A stretch of 64,000 nt of DNA from Rhodoblastus sp963736175 (GCA_963736175.1 CAVTNU010000002.1:310001-374000); one strand, 5' to 3'; counted from the first letter of the stretch, positions 8,702 to 16,947 are shown. The notes: a model not told the origin generated them from the letters alone. Numbers and translations: made by a program.

Positions 8702-8762
8702 GGTCTATCCTCCCGGGCGCTCCCCATTCTGTGGCGGGGTGCTTGGAGACATTCAACAGGTT

Positions 8763-8776
8763 GCTAATATATTAGT
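8763..8776. promoter_or_regulatory. Palindromic operator upstream of the phenol hydroxylase operon
   Basis: GCTAATATATTAGT is identical to one of the two operators at 3942-3980, and the match to the complement of the first extends over 18 bp (TTGCTAATATATTAGTGA). It lies 62 bp before the P0 start codon in a 129-bp gap after the HpaA-like regulator gene. The AT-rich core could overlap a -10 element, which would fit repression. Shared use implies that hydroxylase and transporter are co-regulated. Confidence 0.75.
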
Positions 8777-8830
8777 GAATGCAGTTTTGCGGAAAACGCT
8801 TGTACTTTTCATAGGCGGCCGCGTTCGCCC

Positions 8831-9742
8831 TCAAGGGCGCGCGGCGCGAAACTGGCTCGGGTTCTGACCGACCCGTTTGGTGAAAAAACGCGAAAAATAA
8901 GCCGGATCGGCGAAGCCAAGCTGGTAGCTGATCTCGCCGACCGGGACCGAGGTGAAGCGGAGCAGACGCCGCGCCTCCCGCGCGAGCCGCGCATGCACGA
9001 TTTCTTTCGAGGGCTGGTTGGCCATCCGGCGGCAGAGATCGTTCAGTCGCGCTTCGGTGATCGACAGTCGCCGGGCGTAATCGACCAGCGTCAGGTGATC
9101 GCGAAAATGCGCCTCGACCATATCGCAAAATTGCAGGAACAGATGCATGTCCTGACCGCGCTCGGAGCGAACCGGCGCGGTCTGCCCGTTCAGGACGAGC
9201 AGGCGGGCGAGATGGATGAAAAAGAACTGGCCGAGCGCCAGCATGGCCGCGGAGCGGCCGCGGTCGTCGGCGAAAAATTCCTTCCCCAGCAGTTCGACAG
9301 CCTGGAGCAGGGCCGAAAAGTCGGCGGCGCCGAGCCCGCCGCAGGCGGTCTGGTCGATAAAGGCGGGATCGCGCAAAAGCGTGTCGGGAAACTGGCCGGG
9401 CATGGACTGGCGCCATTGGCGCACCACCTCCTGCCGAATGGTGAGGACGTGTCCGTCCGTGTCCTCGTCCGAATAAAAGGAATGGGGAACGGTCGGCGGC
9501 GTGAAGATCAGGGCCGGGGCGCGGCCGGCATAGGCCTGGCCGTCGAGATTGAGATGGATGCTCCCGCTCACCAGCACATGCGCCTGAAAGAAGCTGTGGT
9601 GGCGATGGACCGGGGTGTTGCGGCCGAAAAAATCGGCGAGGCGACCGAAGGTCTCATAATGCACGTCGCCTTCGGGATCGCGTTGGTCGTAAACGCGTCC
9701 GACGTTGATGTCGGTAATTGTCTGAATCGTTCGGACGGGCAT
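8831..9742 (-). CDS. hpaA: AraC-family regulator, HpaA-like
   Basis: About 303 residues. The N-terminal cupin-type sensing domain (HYETFGRLADFFGRNTPVHR, then FTPPTVPHSFYSDEDTDGHV) strongly resembles HpaA, the activator of 4-hydroxyphenylacetate catabolism. A C-terminal AraC double helix-turn-helix follows (LTLVDYARRLSITEARLNDL and VGEISYQLGFADPAYFSRFF). I chose the ATG at 9742 because HpaA homology starts there; an in-frame TTG at 9757 is an alternative. It lies just upstream of the hydroxylase operon on the same strand and is the obvious candidate activator. A degenerate copy of the operator palindrome lies 58 bp before the start codon. Confidence 0.85.
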   Translation of the reverse strand: MPVRTIQTITDINVGRVYDQRDPEGDVHYETFGRLADFFGRNTPVHRHHSFFQAHVLVSGSIHLNLDGQAYAGRAPALIFTPPTVPHSFYSDEDTDGHVLTIRQEVVRQWRQSMPGQFPDTLLRDPAFIDQTACGGLGAADFSALLQAVELLGKEFFADDRGRSAAMLALGQFFFIHLARLLVLNGQTAPVRSERGQDMHLFLQFCDMVEAHFRDHLTLVDYARRLSITEARLNDLCRRMANQPSKEIVHARLAREARRLLRFTSVPVGEISYQLGFADPAYFSRFFTKRVGQNPSQFRAARP

Positions 9743-9799
9743 GCGCTCATCATCCAAAGCCGCCGGCGGCCGTCAAGCGACGCCGGACCGCCGATCGAC

Positions 9800-9813
9800 G
9801 CTAACATTTTAGC
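9800..9813. promoter_or_regulatory. Degenerate copy of the CTAATATATTAG operator before the HpaA-like gene
   Basis: GCTAACATTTTAGC matches the 14-bp operator at 11 positions and keeps the GCTAA/TTAGC arms. It sits 58 bp upstream of the regulator start codon, so the regulator gene may belong to the same regulon. A chance match cannot be excluded. Confidence 0.4.
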
Positions 9814-9898
9814 GGTCAGGGCGCCAGGGCTTGATGAACAACCGCAGGCGCTTCAATGAAAAATCAAAGGCGCCGTGCGCGGCGGGCCTGCAATTCGT

Positions 9899-12800
9899 TC
9901 AAGCGCGTCGCCGCAGGGCGAAGGTTTTGCCGTCGCTGGAGTGGACAGCGCCAAGGCGCGCCAGCGAGGCCAGAACGCGGGCTATGGCGGGTTCGACCTT
10001 GGCGCCTTGCCGGAAGCCCTTGGCGATGGTTAGCGCGTCCAGCGGGGCGCTGGCGCTCAACAGCGCATCGAAGACGGCGGCGGTGCGCTCGACGTCGCCA
10101 GTCGGGAAGGCGGGCTTTTGCTCCTTGGCCGCCAGCGCGACAAGCGGCGCTTCCAATTGCTCTTCCTTGGCCTGCGGAGCGGCTTCGGCGGCGATGCCGG
10201 CGCGCTTCATCTGGTAGTCAGGCCGCAGCCAGCGAATGAGGCCGTTCTTTTCCTCCGCCGCGCGTTCGGCGTTCAAGGCGACCAGCTTTTGCAAAATCTC
10301 TTCATCCGAGAGGTTTGACGGCCAGCCATAGGCTTGCGCGACAAGCGCATCGATCTTGTCGTGCAATTCCTTGACGATCAGAACCAGCCCCTTGGCCTTG
10401 ATGGCTTCGTCTTCGGCGTCGAGCGTTTCGCCAGCGCGGAGCTTTTCCAGCACGTTGTAAATTTGCGTGAGGGTCAGGTCGGGGTTTTCCACTTGCGCCT
10501 TTTTGCGCAAGGCGTCGAGTTCTTCCGCCGTGGCGCGAATGGCGGATTTCAGCTCATTCGAGGACGTTGGAAAGGGGAAAGGATCGAAGCAGCGCGATTT
10601 CGAGTAGCGGGGATCATTGCCAATGCCGAGCCAGCCGCCGGCGCGCAAGGCCCAAACCACATGAAAGCGCGAGGAAAGAACGCCATGAAAGAAGGCGTCG
10701 TCCAGCGCCATGCAAACAAGCATGTTATCGGGCATGATGGCCGCGTCGAGAAATTGAAAAACACGATGTTTGGCGGTTTCGACCGTGGCGACGTAGCGCG
10801 AAAGGCACGCCAACGCCGGGCGCAGTTCCTGACGCGGCTTGCCAAACAACCACCAGAGACGCGCATAGGCTTCAGCGTCTTTCGTTTGCGTCTTGGCGAA
10901 CTGCGCTTCGCGCTGCGGTTTCACCGCTGCAAGAACATGCTGATAGACTTCGGGGAAGCGTTGGCGAATCTCATCCGCCTCAAGCCCAAAAAGATCGATG
11001 ACCATGACGCCGCGCGGCGTGGCCATAAGATCGCGCCCATTGCGATAGACGCGGATATGCTTATCGAGCCCCGGACGACGGCCTAGCCCCAAGTGTGCTG
11101 CTTCGGCGGGCGTGACGATGAATCCATCGCCATGCAATTTGACGCCGGGCGAACAAATGAAGCCATTCGCGGCAAGTTCGACCGATAGCGTTAGATCGGC
11201 GCCAATCGTCAAATCGCTGTTGATCGTCCCGTGCATTTCGGAAAGCTCGACGCTGGGCGCGTCGGTCTCAAGGCCTTCTTCGCGGACAACCTCAAACAGC
11301 ACGCCATCATGCTTGCCCTTGGCGGCGACCGTCATGGCGATGCGCACGGCGGCGGCGTCGCGCGTCGCCTTGGTCCAGGGATGGTCGGCGATCGCCACCA
11401 ACAGCGAGATGGGCGGCTTGCCCTTTAAATGCCTTTCCATGACGCGGCGCTGGAAAACCTGACTGAGCGAATTGGTCGTGACGAAGCCGAAGCGTCGCAG
11501 CGTCGTTCCCTTGCGGGTCAGAAGCTCCGCCGCGCGGTCCCACCAATACATGACGAAATCGGCGCTTTCGTTCACGCCCTTGTTGGCCGCCCAAAGGGCT
11601 TGCGCGTAATCATCGCCCATGCGGCCGCGAATGTCCTTGCCGCCGACAAACGGCGGATTGCCGACAATATATTCCGCCGTCGGCCATTCCGGGCGTTTCG
11701 GATTTTTATAGCGATAGACCTCGACGCGATGGCCTTCCGCGTCGATGCGCTCCAGCGGCCGCCCCTGTTCGTCGCGCGCCAGTTCCTTGGCGTCCCAGGC
11801 CAGCACAGCGTCCATGACCTTGACGGTCTTGAAATCGCGCAAGATCGGTTCGGGCGGCGCGCCGCCGCGCGTGCGGAAATGCCATTGCAGAAAGCCGATC
11901 CACAAAACCAGTTCGGCGATGGCCGCCGCGCGCGGATTGACCTCAAGCCCCAAAAATTGATGCGGGTCGATGGTCTTGGCCTCATAGCCGGCAAAGCGGC
12001 CTTGCTCCGCCAAAGAGGCCTGCGCCTCCAGAACTTCGCCTTCCAGCCGTTTCATCAGCTCAAGCGACACATACAAAAAGTTTCCGGTGCCGCAGGCCGG
12101 GTCGAGAACGCGCAAGGCGCAAAGCTTGTCGTGAAAGGCGTTGACGATCGCTTGCGCGCCCTTCATGTCGCCGGCCGCGCGCCTGTCCTCGGCGGCGGCC
12201 TGGACATTGGCCCAATCGCTTTTAAGCGGCTCCAGCACGGTGGCGACGACAAGCCGCTCGACATAGGCGCGCGGCGTATAATGGGCGCCCAGCTTGCGCC
12301 GCTCCGCCGGATCGAGCGCCTGTTCAAGCAGGGTTCCGAAAATGGCCGGCTCGACCTGACGCCAGTCGGCCTTGGCGGCCTCGAAAAGTTCGGCGATTTC
12401 CCCGCGCGGAAGTTTGAGGGCCGTGCGGTTCTTGAACAAATAGCCGTTGAATTTTTTCACGTCGCGCTCCAGCGCGAAGGAAAAGCCGCCGGTGTCCATA
12501 GCCTCCCAGAGTTGGCCGACAAGGCGGGGAAACAGATCGGGATTGGCGACGCATTTTTGCAAAATGTCGCGAAAGCTGTTTTTCGGCAGAAGCTCGACGT
12601 CCTCGGCGAACATCGTGAACAGGCAGCGCATCAAGAACAGCGCCACCGATTCAGGATCGTAAAGCGGCTTGCCGTCCTTGGCTCTGGCCTCCTCCAGATG
12701 TTTGGAGACCTTGGCGAGCCGTTCGGCGATCTGGCGCGTCGCCTTGGCGGCGATTTTGGTCGGGTCGAGCTTGTGCGGGTCCAGCCAGATCAGGCGAAGG

Positions 12801-13423
12801 CGTTCGCGGATTTTCTCGTCGCGAAGCTCTTCGAGATAGATGCGAAAACCCTGCCGGTCAGGAAATTGCGCGTAGTTTTTGCCCTGGCCGGAAAAATCCG
12901 CGAAAATTTCGAAACAATGGCCAACGTCGCAGACGATCAAAAAGGGCGGCCAACCTTCGGTTGCGGGCAGGGCCTTGGCGTAGTCCTCCGCCTGCCGGCG
13001 GGCGCTCATCATGAGCACGTCCCAGCCCCTTGTCGCGGTTCGCTTGCCGCGTGGCGTGGCGTCGATTTCCTCCGCCGCCAGAAGGTCGCCTTGTCCGGGC
13101 GTCGCCTTGGCCGCGCCGGGCCGGCGGCTTTGTTTGGCCTCCAGCACAAAACAGCCGCGTTTATAAAGATCGATGCGGCCCGCCGACTTCGACCCGTCCG
13201 GCTCGCGAAAAGTGACGGCGCGCTCGAAAGCGTAGGCGTTGAGCGAGGCCTCGTGCGAAGCCTGATCGGGACGCGGCGCGCCGATGGCGTCGCAGAGTTC
13301 GGACAAAAACAGCGCGTAATTGGCGCGCTCCTGGCCGCCGTCGCCGCCGGACCAACGCGCGATAAACGCCTCGACCGTCGCCGGGGACACAGTTTCAGGG
13401 GATTTGGGCGGCGTGGATTTCAT
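9899..13423 (-). CDS. MmeI-like (type IIG/IIL) restriction-modification enzyme
   Basis: 1174 residues, a single-chain enzyme. The N-terminal region opens FIARWSGGDGGQERANYALF, and near residue 90 carries GRIDLYKRGCFVLEAKQ, a D-x(n)-ExK nuclease core. The middle has the adenine methyltransferase motifs: LDPACGTGNFLYVSLE (AdoMet binding) and IVGNPPFVGGKD (catalytic NPPF). The C-terminal part should hold the target-recognition domain and a helical tail. It would cut and methylate its own site, so no separate subunits are needed, and none are seen nearby. It stands alone, on the same strand as the upstream catabolic genes, and ends 142 bp before the degenerate operator-HpaA region begins. Host defence is the likely role. 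Confidence 0.85.
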   Translation of the reverse strand: MKSTPPKSPETVSPATVEAFIARWSGGDGGQERANYALFLSELCDAIGAPRPDQASHEASLNAYAFERAVTFREPDGSKSAGRIDLYKRGCFVLEAKQSRRPGAAKATPGQGDLLAAEEIDATPRGKRTATRGWDVLMMSARRQAEDYAKALPATEGWPPFLIVCDVGHCFEIFADFSGQGKNYAQFPDRQGFRIYLEELRDEKIRERLRLIWLDPHKLDPTKIAAKATRQIAERLAKVSKHLEEARAKDGKPLYDPESVALFLMRCLFTMFAEDVELLPKNSFRDILQKCVANPDLFPRLVGQLWEAMDTGGFSFALERDVKKFNGYLFKNRTALKLPRGEIAELFEAAKADWRQVEPAIFGTLLEQALDPAERRKLGAHYTPRAYVERLVVATVLEPLKSDWANVQAAAEDRRAAGDMKGAQAIVNAFHDKLCALRVLDPACGTGNFLYVSLELMKRLEGEVLEAQASLAEQGRFAGYEAKTIDPHQFLGLEVNPRAAAIAELVLWIGFLQWHFRTRGGAPPEPILRDFKTVKVMDAVLAWDAKELARDEQGRPLERIDAEGHRVEVYRYKNPKRPEWPTAEYIVGNPPFVGGKDIRGRMGDDYAQALWAANKGVNESADFVMYWWDRAAELLTRKGTTLRRFGFVTTNSLSQVFQRRVMERHLKGKPPISLLVAIADHPWTKATRDAAAVRIAMTVAAKGKHDGVLFEVVREEGLETDAPSVELSEMHGTINSDLTIGADLTLSVELAANGFICSPGVKLHGDGFIVTPAEAAHLGLGRRPGLDKHIRVYRNGRDLMATPRGVMVIDLFGLEADEIRQRFPEVYQHVLAAVKPQREAQFAKTQTKDAEAYARLWWLFGKPRQELRPALACLSRYVATVETAKHRVFQFLDAAIMPDNMLVCMALDDAFFHGVLSSRFHVVWALRAGGWLGIGNDPRYSKSRCFDPFPFPTSSNELKSAIRATAEELDALRKKAQVENPDLTLTQIYNVLEKLRAGETLDAEDEAIKAKGLVLIVKELHDKIDALVAQAYGWPSNLSDEEILQKLVALNAERAAEEKNGLIRWLRPDYQMKRAGIAAEAAPQAKEEQLEAPLVALAAKEQKPAFPTGDVERTAAVFDALLSASAPLDALTIAKGFRQGAKVEPAIARVLASLARLGAVHSSDGKTFALRRRA

Positions 13424-13847
13424 GCGGTTTTCGAATGAATGACGTGGGAATCAGGAATAAATCAAAATCGGATGCGCCAAAATGGCTGATTTTCGCCAGC
13501 GCGCAAGCCGCCAATCGGATTTTCAGCGGCCCGGCTCGCTCATCTCGCCGTCCCCGTCTCGCCGCGCTCAGGATCGCCGTCTTCGCGATCGGCAAAAATC
13601 GCCAAACAGCCAGCGCCTCGCGAACATTCCGGCTTGACATTGCTTGACCGCGGGATCATCAGCGGCGCGTTGGTTGGCTTGCGCCGCCGACCATCCACAA
13701 TTCTTCGAAAGAGACATGGGCAGTAGCAACTCCGGCGACCGGATCGCGGCGAACGCCGCCCTTATGGCGCCGATCCATAACGCGAAATTCCGCGACCGTC
13801 GGGTCCGCGTGAATGGCGGCGGGAAGGCGTAAGGCCGGCGCTGTTTT
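13424..13847. other. Intergenic region between the restriction enzyme and the cation-transport operon
   Basis: About 420 bp without a recognisable gene. It must contain the divergent promoters for the restriction-modification gene (minus) and the cation-transport operon (plus). A 38-codon frame at 13716-13832 begins ATGGGC with only a weak purine stretch before it; I cannot support it as a gene. No repeat, tRNA or clear promoter was recognised by eye. Confidence 0.5.
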
Positions 13848-13879
13848 TCACCTCCGATGGCCGGCGGCCGAGGAGGTGA
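13848..13879 (+). promoter_or_regulatory. Hairpin sequestering a ribosome binding site
   Basis: TCACCTCC (13848-13855) is a perfect complement of GGAGGTGA (13872-13879), the ribosome binding site of the ORF starting at 13883. The loop (GATGGCCGGCGGCCGA) contains its own GGCC pairings. A second GCCGGC at 13834-13839 could pair with GCCGGC in the loop, allowing an alternative fold. This has the form of a translational on/off switch, but no known metal riboswitch core was recognised. Confidence 0.55.
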
Positions 13880-13882
13880 GCC

Positions 13883-14158
13883 ATGACCAAGCTCATAATT
13901 TTCCGGGCGACCGCGCGTCGCGCCAATTCTTCGCCGCTCGCCGCGTCACGCCCTCGCGCGCGCGGCCTCTCTGCGTTTGGACGCGCGATTCAAGCGGCGG
14001 CCAGCGCGCGCGCCACAGGCGGCGCTCATCGGGGCCTCGGACGGTCAAACAAAAACGTCACAAGAAATGCGCATAGCGCGAAGTCGGGCGCAAACAACGC
14101 CGGGCGGCGTTTTCGCGGCCGCCTGGCCAAACGCGGATGGAATGGAGCGGATCGATGA
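13883..14158 (+). CDS. Candidate 91-residue leader ORF coupled to the NRAMP-like gene
   Basis: 91 codons, rich in Ala and Arg, starting MTKLIIFRATARRANSSPLA. It has no recognised domain, and its composition does not look like a folded enzyme. It is listed because of context: a very strong GAGGAGGTGAG ribosome binding site, that site lying in a hairpin, and a stop codon overlapping the start of the next gene (ATGA at 14155-14158). This arrangement suggests a leader peptide whose translation sets that of the transporter. It could instead be fortuitous. Confidence 0.4.
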   Translation: MTKLIIFRATARRANSSPLAASRPRARGLSAFGRAIQAAASARATGGAHRGLGRSNKNVTRNAHSAKSGANNAGRRFRGRLAKRGWNGADR

Positions 14159-15423
14159 GCTGGATCACGCGCGCCTATTATCTGATGCAGCGCTGGTGGA
14201 AAGCCGTCCGCCTGTACCTGATCATCGCCGGCCCCGGCCTGGTGGTGATGATCGCCGACAATGACGCCGGCGGCATCACCACTTACGCGGCGACCGGCTC
14301 GAAATACGAATATTACCTGATCTGGTTCCTGCTTTTGTTGATTCCGGTGGCCTATTACGTCCAGGAAATGACGGTGCGCCTCGGCGCCGTCACCAAGCGC
14401 GGCCACGCCGAGGCGATTTTCGACGGCTTCGGCGCGTTTTGGGGCTGGTTTTCGTTGATCGATCTGCTGCTGATCGACTGGCTGACCCTTGTCACCGAAT
14501 TCATCGGCATGACCTCGGCCCTCGCCATTTTCGGCATTCCGGCCTGGTCGACCGTGGCCTGCGTCTGTCTGCTGATGACCTTCATCATGCTCAACGGCCG
14601 GTACTGGACCTGGGAAAAGATCGCCATGGCGTTCTGCGCCCTGAACCTGATCTATATTCCCGGCGCCTTCATGGTTCACCCGAAGGTCGCCGACATTTTC
14701 GCGCATGGCGCGCTTCCCAATTTTCCGGGCGGCTTCAACGGCGAATTGTTCTTCTTCCTGATGGCCAATATCGGCACCACCATCGCCCCCTGGATGCTCT
14801 TCTTCCAGCAATCCTCGGTGGTCGACAAGGGCCTGACGGAGAAGGATATCCCGTTCGGCAAGTTCGATACGTTGATCGGCTCGATCTTCACCGTCGTCGT
14901 GGCGGTCTTCATCGTCATCGTCACGGGAACCGTGCTTTATCGCGTGCCGATCGACGACGCGGCCCAGGCCGCGCGCCTGCTGATGGAGAAGGACGGCTAT
15001 CTCGGCACGTTCATGGCGATCGGTCTGTTCGACGCCGGCCTGCTCGGCGCCATCTGCATCTCCTTGGCCAGCTCCTGGGCTTTCGGCGAGATCTTCGGCT
15101 GGGCGCATTCGCTCAACAACAAGATCAAGGAAGCGCCCTGGTTCTATGTCACCTATTTCCTGACGCTGGTGACGTCGGGCGCCGTGGTGCTGATACCCGG
15201 CGCGCCGCTGGTGCTCATCACCTTGTTCGTGCAGGTGGTGGCGGTGACGCTGCTGCCCGCGGCCCTGGTCTTCCTCGTGCTGCTGCTCAACGACAAGGAA
15301 ACCATGGGCGAATACGCCAATACGTTCTCACAGAATCTCGTCAGCGGACTCATCGTCGCCGTGATCATCGTGCTGTCGACGCTCTATGGAATCAGCACTT
15401 TGTTCCCGACCATGTTCGGCTAA
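14155..15423 (+). CDS. Atypical NRAMP-family divalent cation transporter
   Basis: About 422 residues with roughly 11 transmembrane segments. Helix 1 reads MIADNDAGGITTYAATGSKY, where transition-metal NRAMPs have a DPGN motif. Helix 6 reads IGTTIAPWMLFFQQS, where they have MPHN. The loss of the methionine that selects soft metals and of DPGN is the pattern seen in NRAMP-related magnesium transporters. It is followed by a small membrane protein and a soluble MgtE_N/CBS protein, supporting Mg2+ (or Mn2+) transport gated by a separate sensor. I chose the ATG at 14155 because it overlaps the leader ORF stop and GGAG lies before it; an in-frame ATG at 14137 is the alternative. The metal is inferred. 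Confidence 0.85.
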   Translation: MSWITRAYYLMQRWWKAVRLYLIIAGPGLVVMIADNDAGGITTYAATGSKYEYYLIWFLLLLIPVAYYVQEMTVRLGAVTKRGHAEAIFDGFGAFWGWFSLIDLLLIDWLTLVTEFIGMTSALAIFGIPAWSTVACVCLLMTFIMLNGRYWTWEKIAMAFCALNLIYIPGAFMVHPKVADIFAHGALPNFPGGFNGELFFFLMANIGTTIAPWMLFFQQSSVVDKGLTEKDIPFGKFDTLIGSIFTVVVAVFIVIVTGTVLYRVPIDDAAQAARLLMEKDGYLGTFMAIGLFDAGLLGAICISLASSWAFGEIFGWAHSLNNKIKEAPWFYVTYFLTLVTSGAVVLIPGAPLVLITLFVQVVAVTLLPAALVFLVLLLNDKETMGEYANTFSQNLVSGLIVAVIIVLSTLYGISTLFPTMFG

Positions 15424-15434
15424 GGAGGATCGAC

Positions 15435-15629
15435 ATGCGCCTTCTCTATTCCCTCCGGTCGATGCTGTCCGGCAACATCGCCAAAGTGCGGGCGATCAAC
15501 GCCCGCTACGCTCACCCCCGTCTGGTCATGTCGCCGGCGGTGCGCTGGTCGCTGCTGGCCCTGCGCATCTACCTGCTCACCCTGGTCGCGCTGCTGTTCT
15601 ATAAATTCTACACGCTGGTCGTTCACTGA
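15435..15629 (+). CDS. Small membrane protein in the NRAMP-like operon
   Basis: 64 residues with one clear membrane helix near the C-terminus (ALRIYLLTLVALLFYKFYTL) and a basic N-terminal half. A strong AAGGAGGAT ribosome binding site overlaps the end of the transporter gene region, 11 bp after its stop, and the next gene starts 17 bp later. No known family was recognised. Its position between a transporter and its presumed sensor suggests a small accessory subunit. Confidence 0.7.
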   Translation: MRLLYSLRSMLSGNIAKVRAINARYAHPRLVMSPAVRWSLLALRIYLLTLVALLFYKFYTLVVH

Positions 15630-15646
15630 ACGCGGGAGGGGAAGTG

Positions 15647-16918
15647 ATGACGCTCGTGCAAAATATTCCCGACGCCAGCTACATGCTGAGCGAATTGATC
15701 GGCGGCAAAGCGCGCCTGCACGGCAAGACGATCGGCAAATTGACCGACATCATCGTTGTCGAACACGGCAAACTGCCAGAGGTCACGCACCTGCTGATCG
15801 GCCGTCCCTACGGCTATAAATCCTTGATGATTCCGTGGGAAAAGGTCGAGCAGTTCAGTCCCGGGGGCGTGGCCGTTCTGGGCATTGAAGCGCCGGAGCC
15901 GTATGAAGGCGAACCGCAGGAAGGCCAGGTGCGCCTGCGCGATCACCTGCTCGACAAGAAGGTGCTGGACTGCGACGAGGACGAGGTCGAGGTCGTTTAC
16001 GACATCAAGCTGGCGGCGCTCGGCGGCAAGCTCTTCGTCACCGACGTCGATTGTTCGCGGACGGGCTTTTTGCGGCGCATCGGACTGTCCTGGCTGTCCA
16101 ACCTCATCCGCAGCGCCGCCGCCAAGCTCAATGATGAAAACACCATTCCCTGGACCTATGTTCAGCCGCTGCCGGCCGACATGAGCAGTTTCAAGGGCAA
16201 TGTGAAACTCAACGTGCTGAAGGAAAAGCTTCCGGACATGCACCCGGTCGACCTCGCCGACATTCTGGAGGAGCTTGAACCCGAACAGCGCCTGGCGATC
16301 TTCAGCGAACTTGAAACGGAACAGGCCTCCGACACGCTGGAGGAAGTCGAGCCGCGCGTGCAGCGTGAGCTGATTTCCGCCATGTCGGTCGAACGGGTCG
16401 CCGAACTCGTCAACGATATGACGCCCGGCCAGGCGGCGGACATCGTCGCGGTTCTGCCCAGCGACGATATGGACGCCATTTTGGAGCATATCGACGCCGG
16501 GGACGCGAAAAAAATCCGCGCTCTGGTCGAGAAGCACGAAGAGAGCATCGTCAATTTCTCCACCGCGCATTACATCCGTTTTCCTCCCGCGACCTTGGTC
16601 GGCGACGCGATCCGCGATTACCGCGAGGTGGCGAAGAACTGCGATGTGGTGATGTACGTTTACGTCCTGGCCGCCAACGGCGCGCTGCTCGGCGTCATCG
16701 ACATCAAGGAGCTGCTGAACGCCGAGCCGACGGACAAACTCGAGGACATCATGGTGACCAATATCGTCAGCCTGGACGAGAAGGCGACGGTCGCCGACGC
16801 CTCAAAGCTGTTCGCCCGTTACAGTTTCCGCGCCATCCCGATCGTCGACGACAGCGACGTGATGAAGGGCGCGATCCCCTATCGCGACATCATGCAGTTG
16901 GAGCATCGTTTCGTCTGA
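15647..16918 (+). CDS. PRC-barrel / MgtE N-domain / CBS-pair protein, no channel domain
   Basis: About 423 residues. Residues 10-130 resemble PRC-barrel modules (HGKTIGKLTDIIVVEHGKLP). Residues about 185-300 are an MgtE N-type helical superhelix (HPVDLADILEELEPEQRLAI, MTPGQAADIVAVLPSDDMDA). Residues about 310-423 form a pair of CBS motifs (GALLGVIDIKELL, FRAIPIVDDSDVMKGAIPYR). In MgtE these cytoplasmic domains bind Mg2+ and gate the channel. Here the membrane channel domain is absent and an NRAMP-like carrier is two genes upstream, so it is probably a separate Mg2+-sensing regulator of that carrier. ATG at 15647 chosen (GGGAGGGGAAG before it); GTG at 15644 is possible. Confidence 0.85.
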   Translation: MTLVQNIPDASYMLSELIGGKARLHGKTIGKLTDIIVVEHGKLPEVTHLLIGRPYGYKSLMIPWEKVEQFSPGGVAVLGIEAPEPYEGEPQEGQVRLRDHLLDKKVLDCDEDEVEVVYDIKLAALGGKLFVTDVDCSRTGFLRRIGLSWLSNLIRSAAAKLNDENTIPWTYVQPLPADMSSFKGNVKLNVLKEKLPDMHPVDLADILEELEPEQRLAIFSELETEQASDTLEEVEPRVQRELISAMSVERVAELVNDMTPGQAADIVAVLPSDDMDAILEHIDAGDAKKIRALVEKHEESIVNFSTAHYIRFPPATLVGDAIRDYREVAKNCDVVMYVYVLAANGALLGVIDIKELLNAEPTDKLEDIMVTNIVSLDEKATVADASKLFARYSFRAIPIVDDSDVMKGAIPYRDIMQLEHRFV

Positions 16919-16947
16919 GCGGCGGCGCCGGGTTCGCAAATCCAGGG

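Noticed and set aside
11429..13438. 669-codon frame on the plus strand opposite the restriction-modification gene
   Set aside because: Antisense to a gene with clear nuclease and methyltransferase motifs. The frame has no recognisable domain and no good ribosome binding site.
13716..13832. 38-codon ORF upstream of the cation-transport operon
   Set aside because: Weak ribosome binding site, no recognisable features, and a length easily found by chance in GC-rich DNA.
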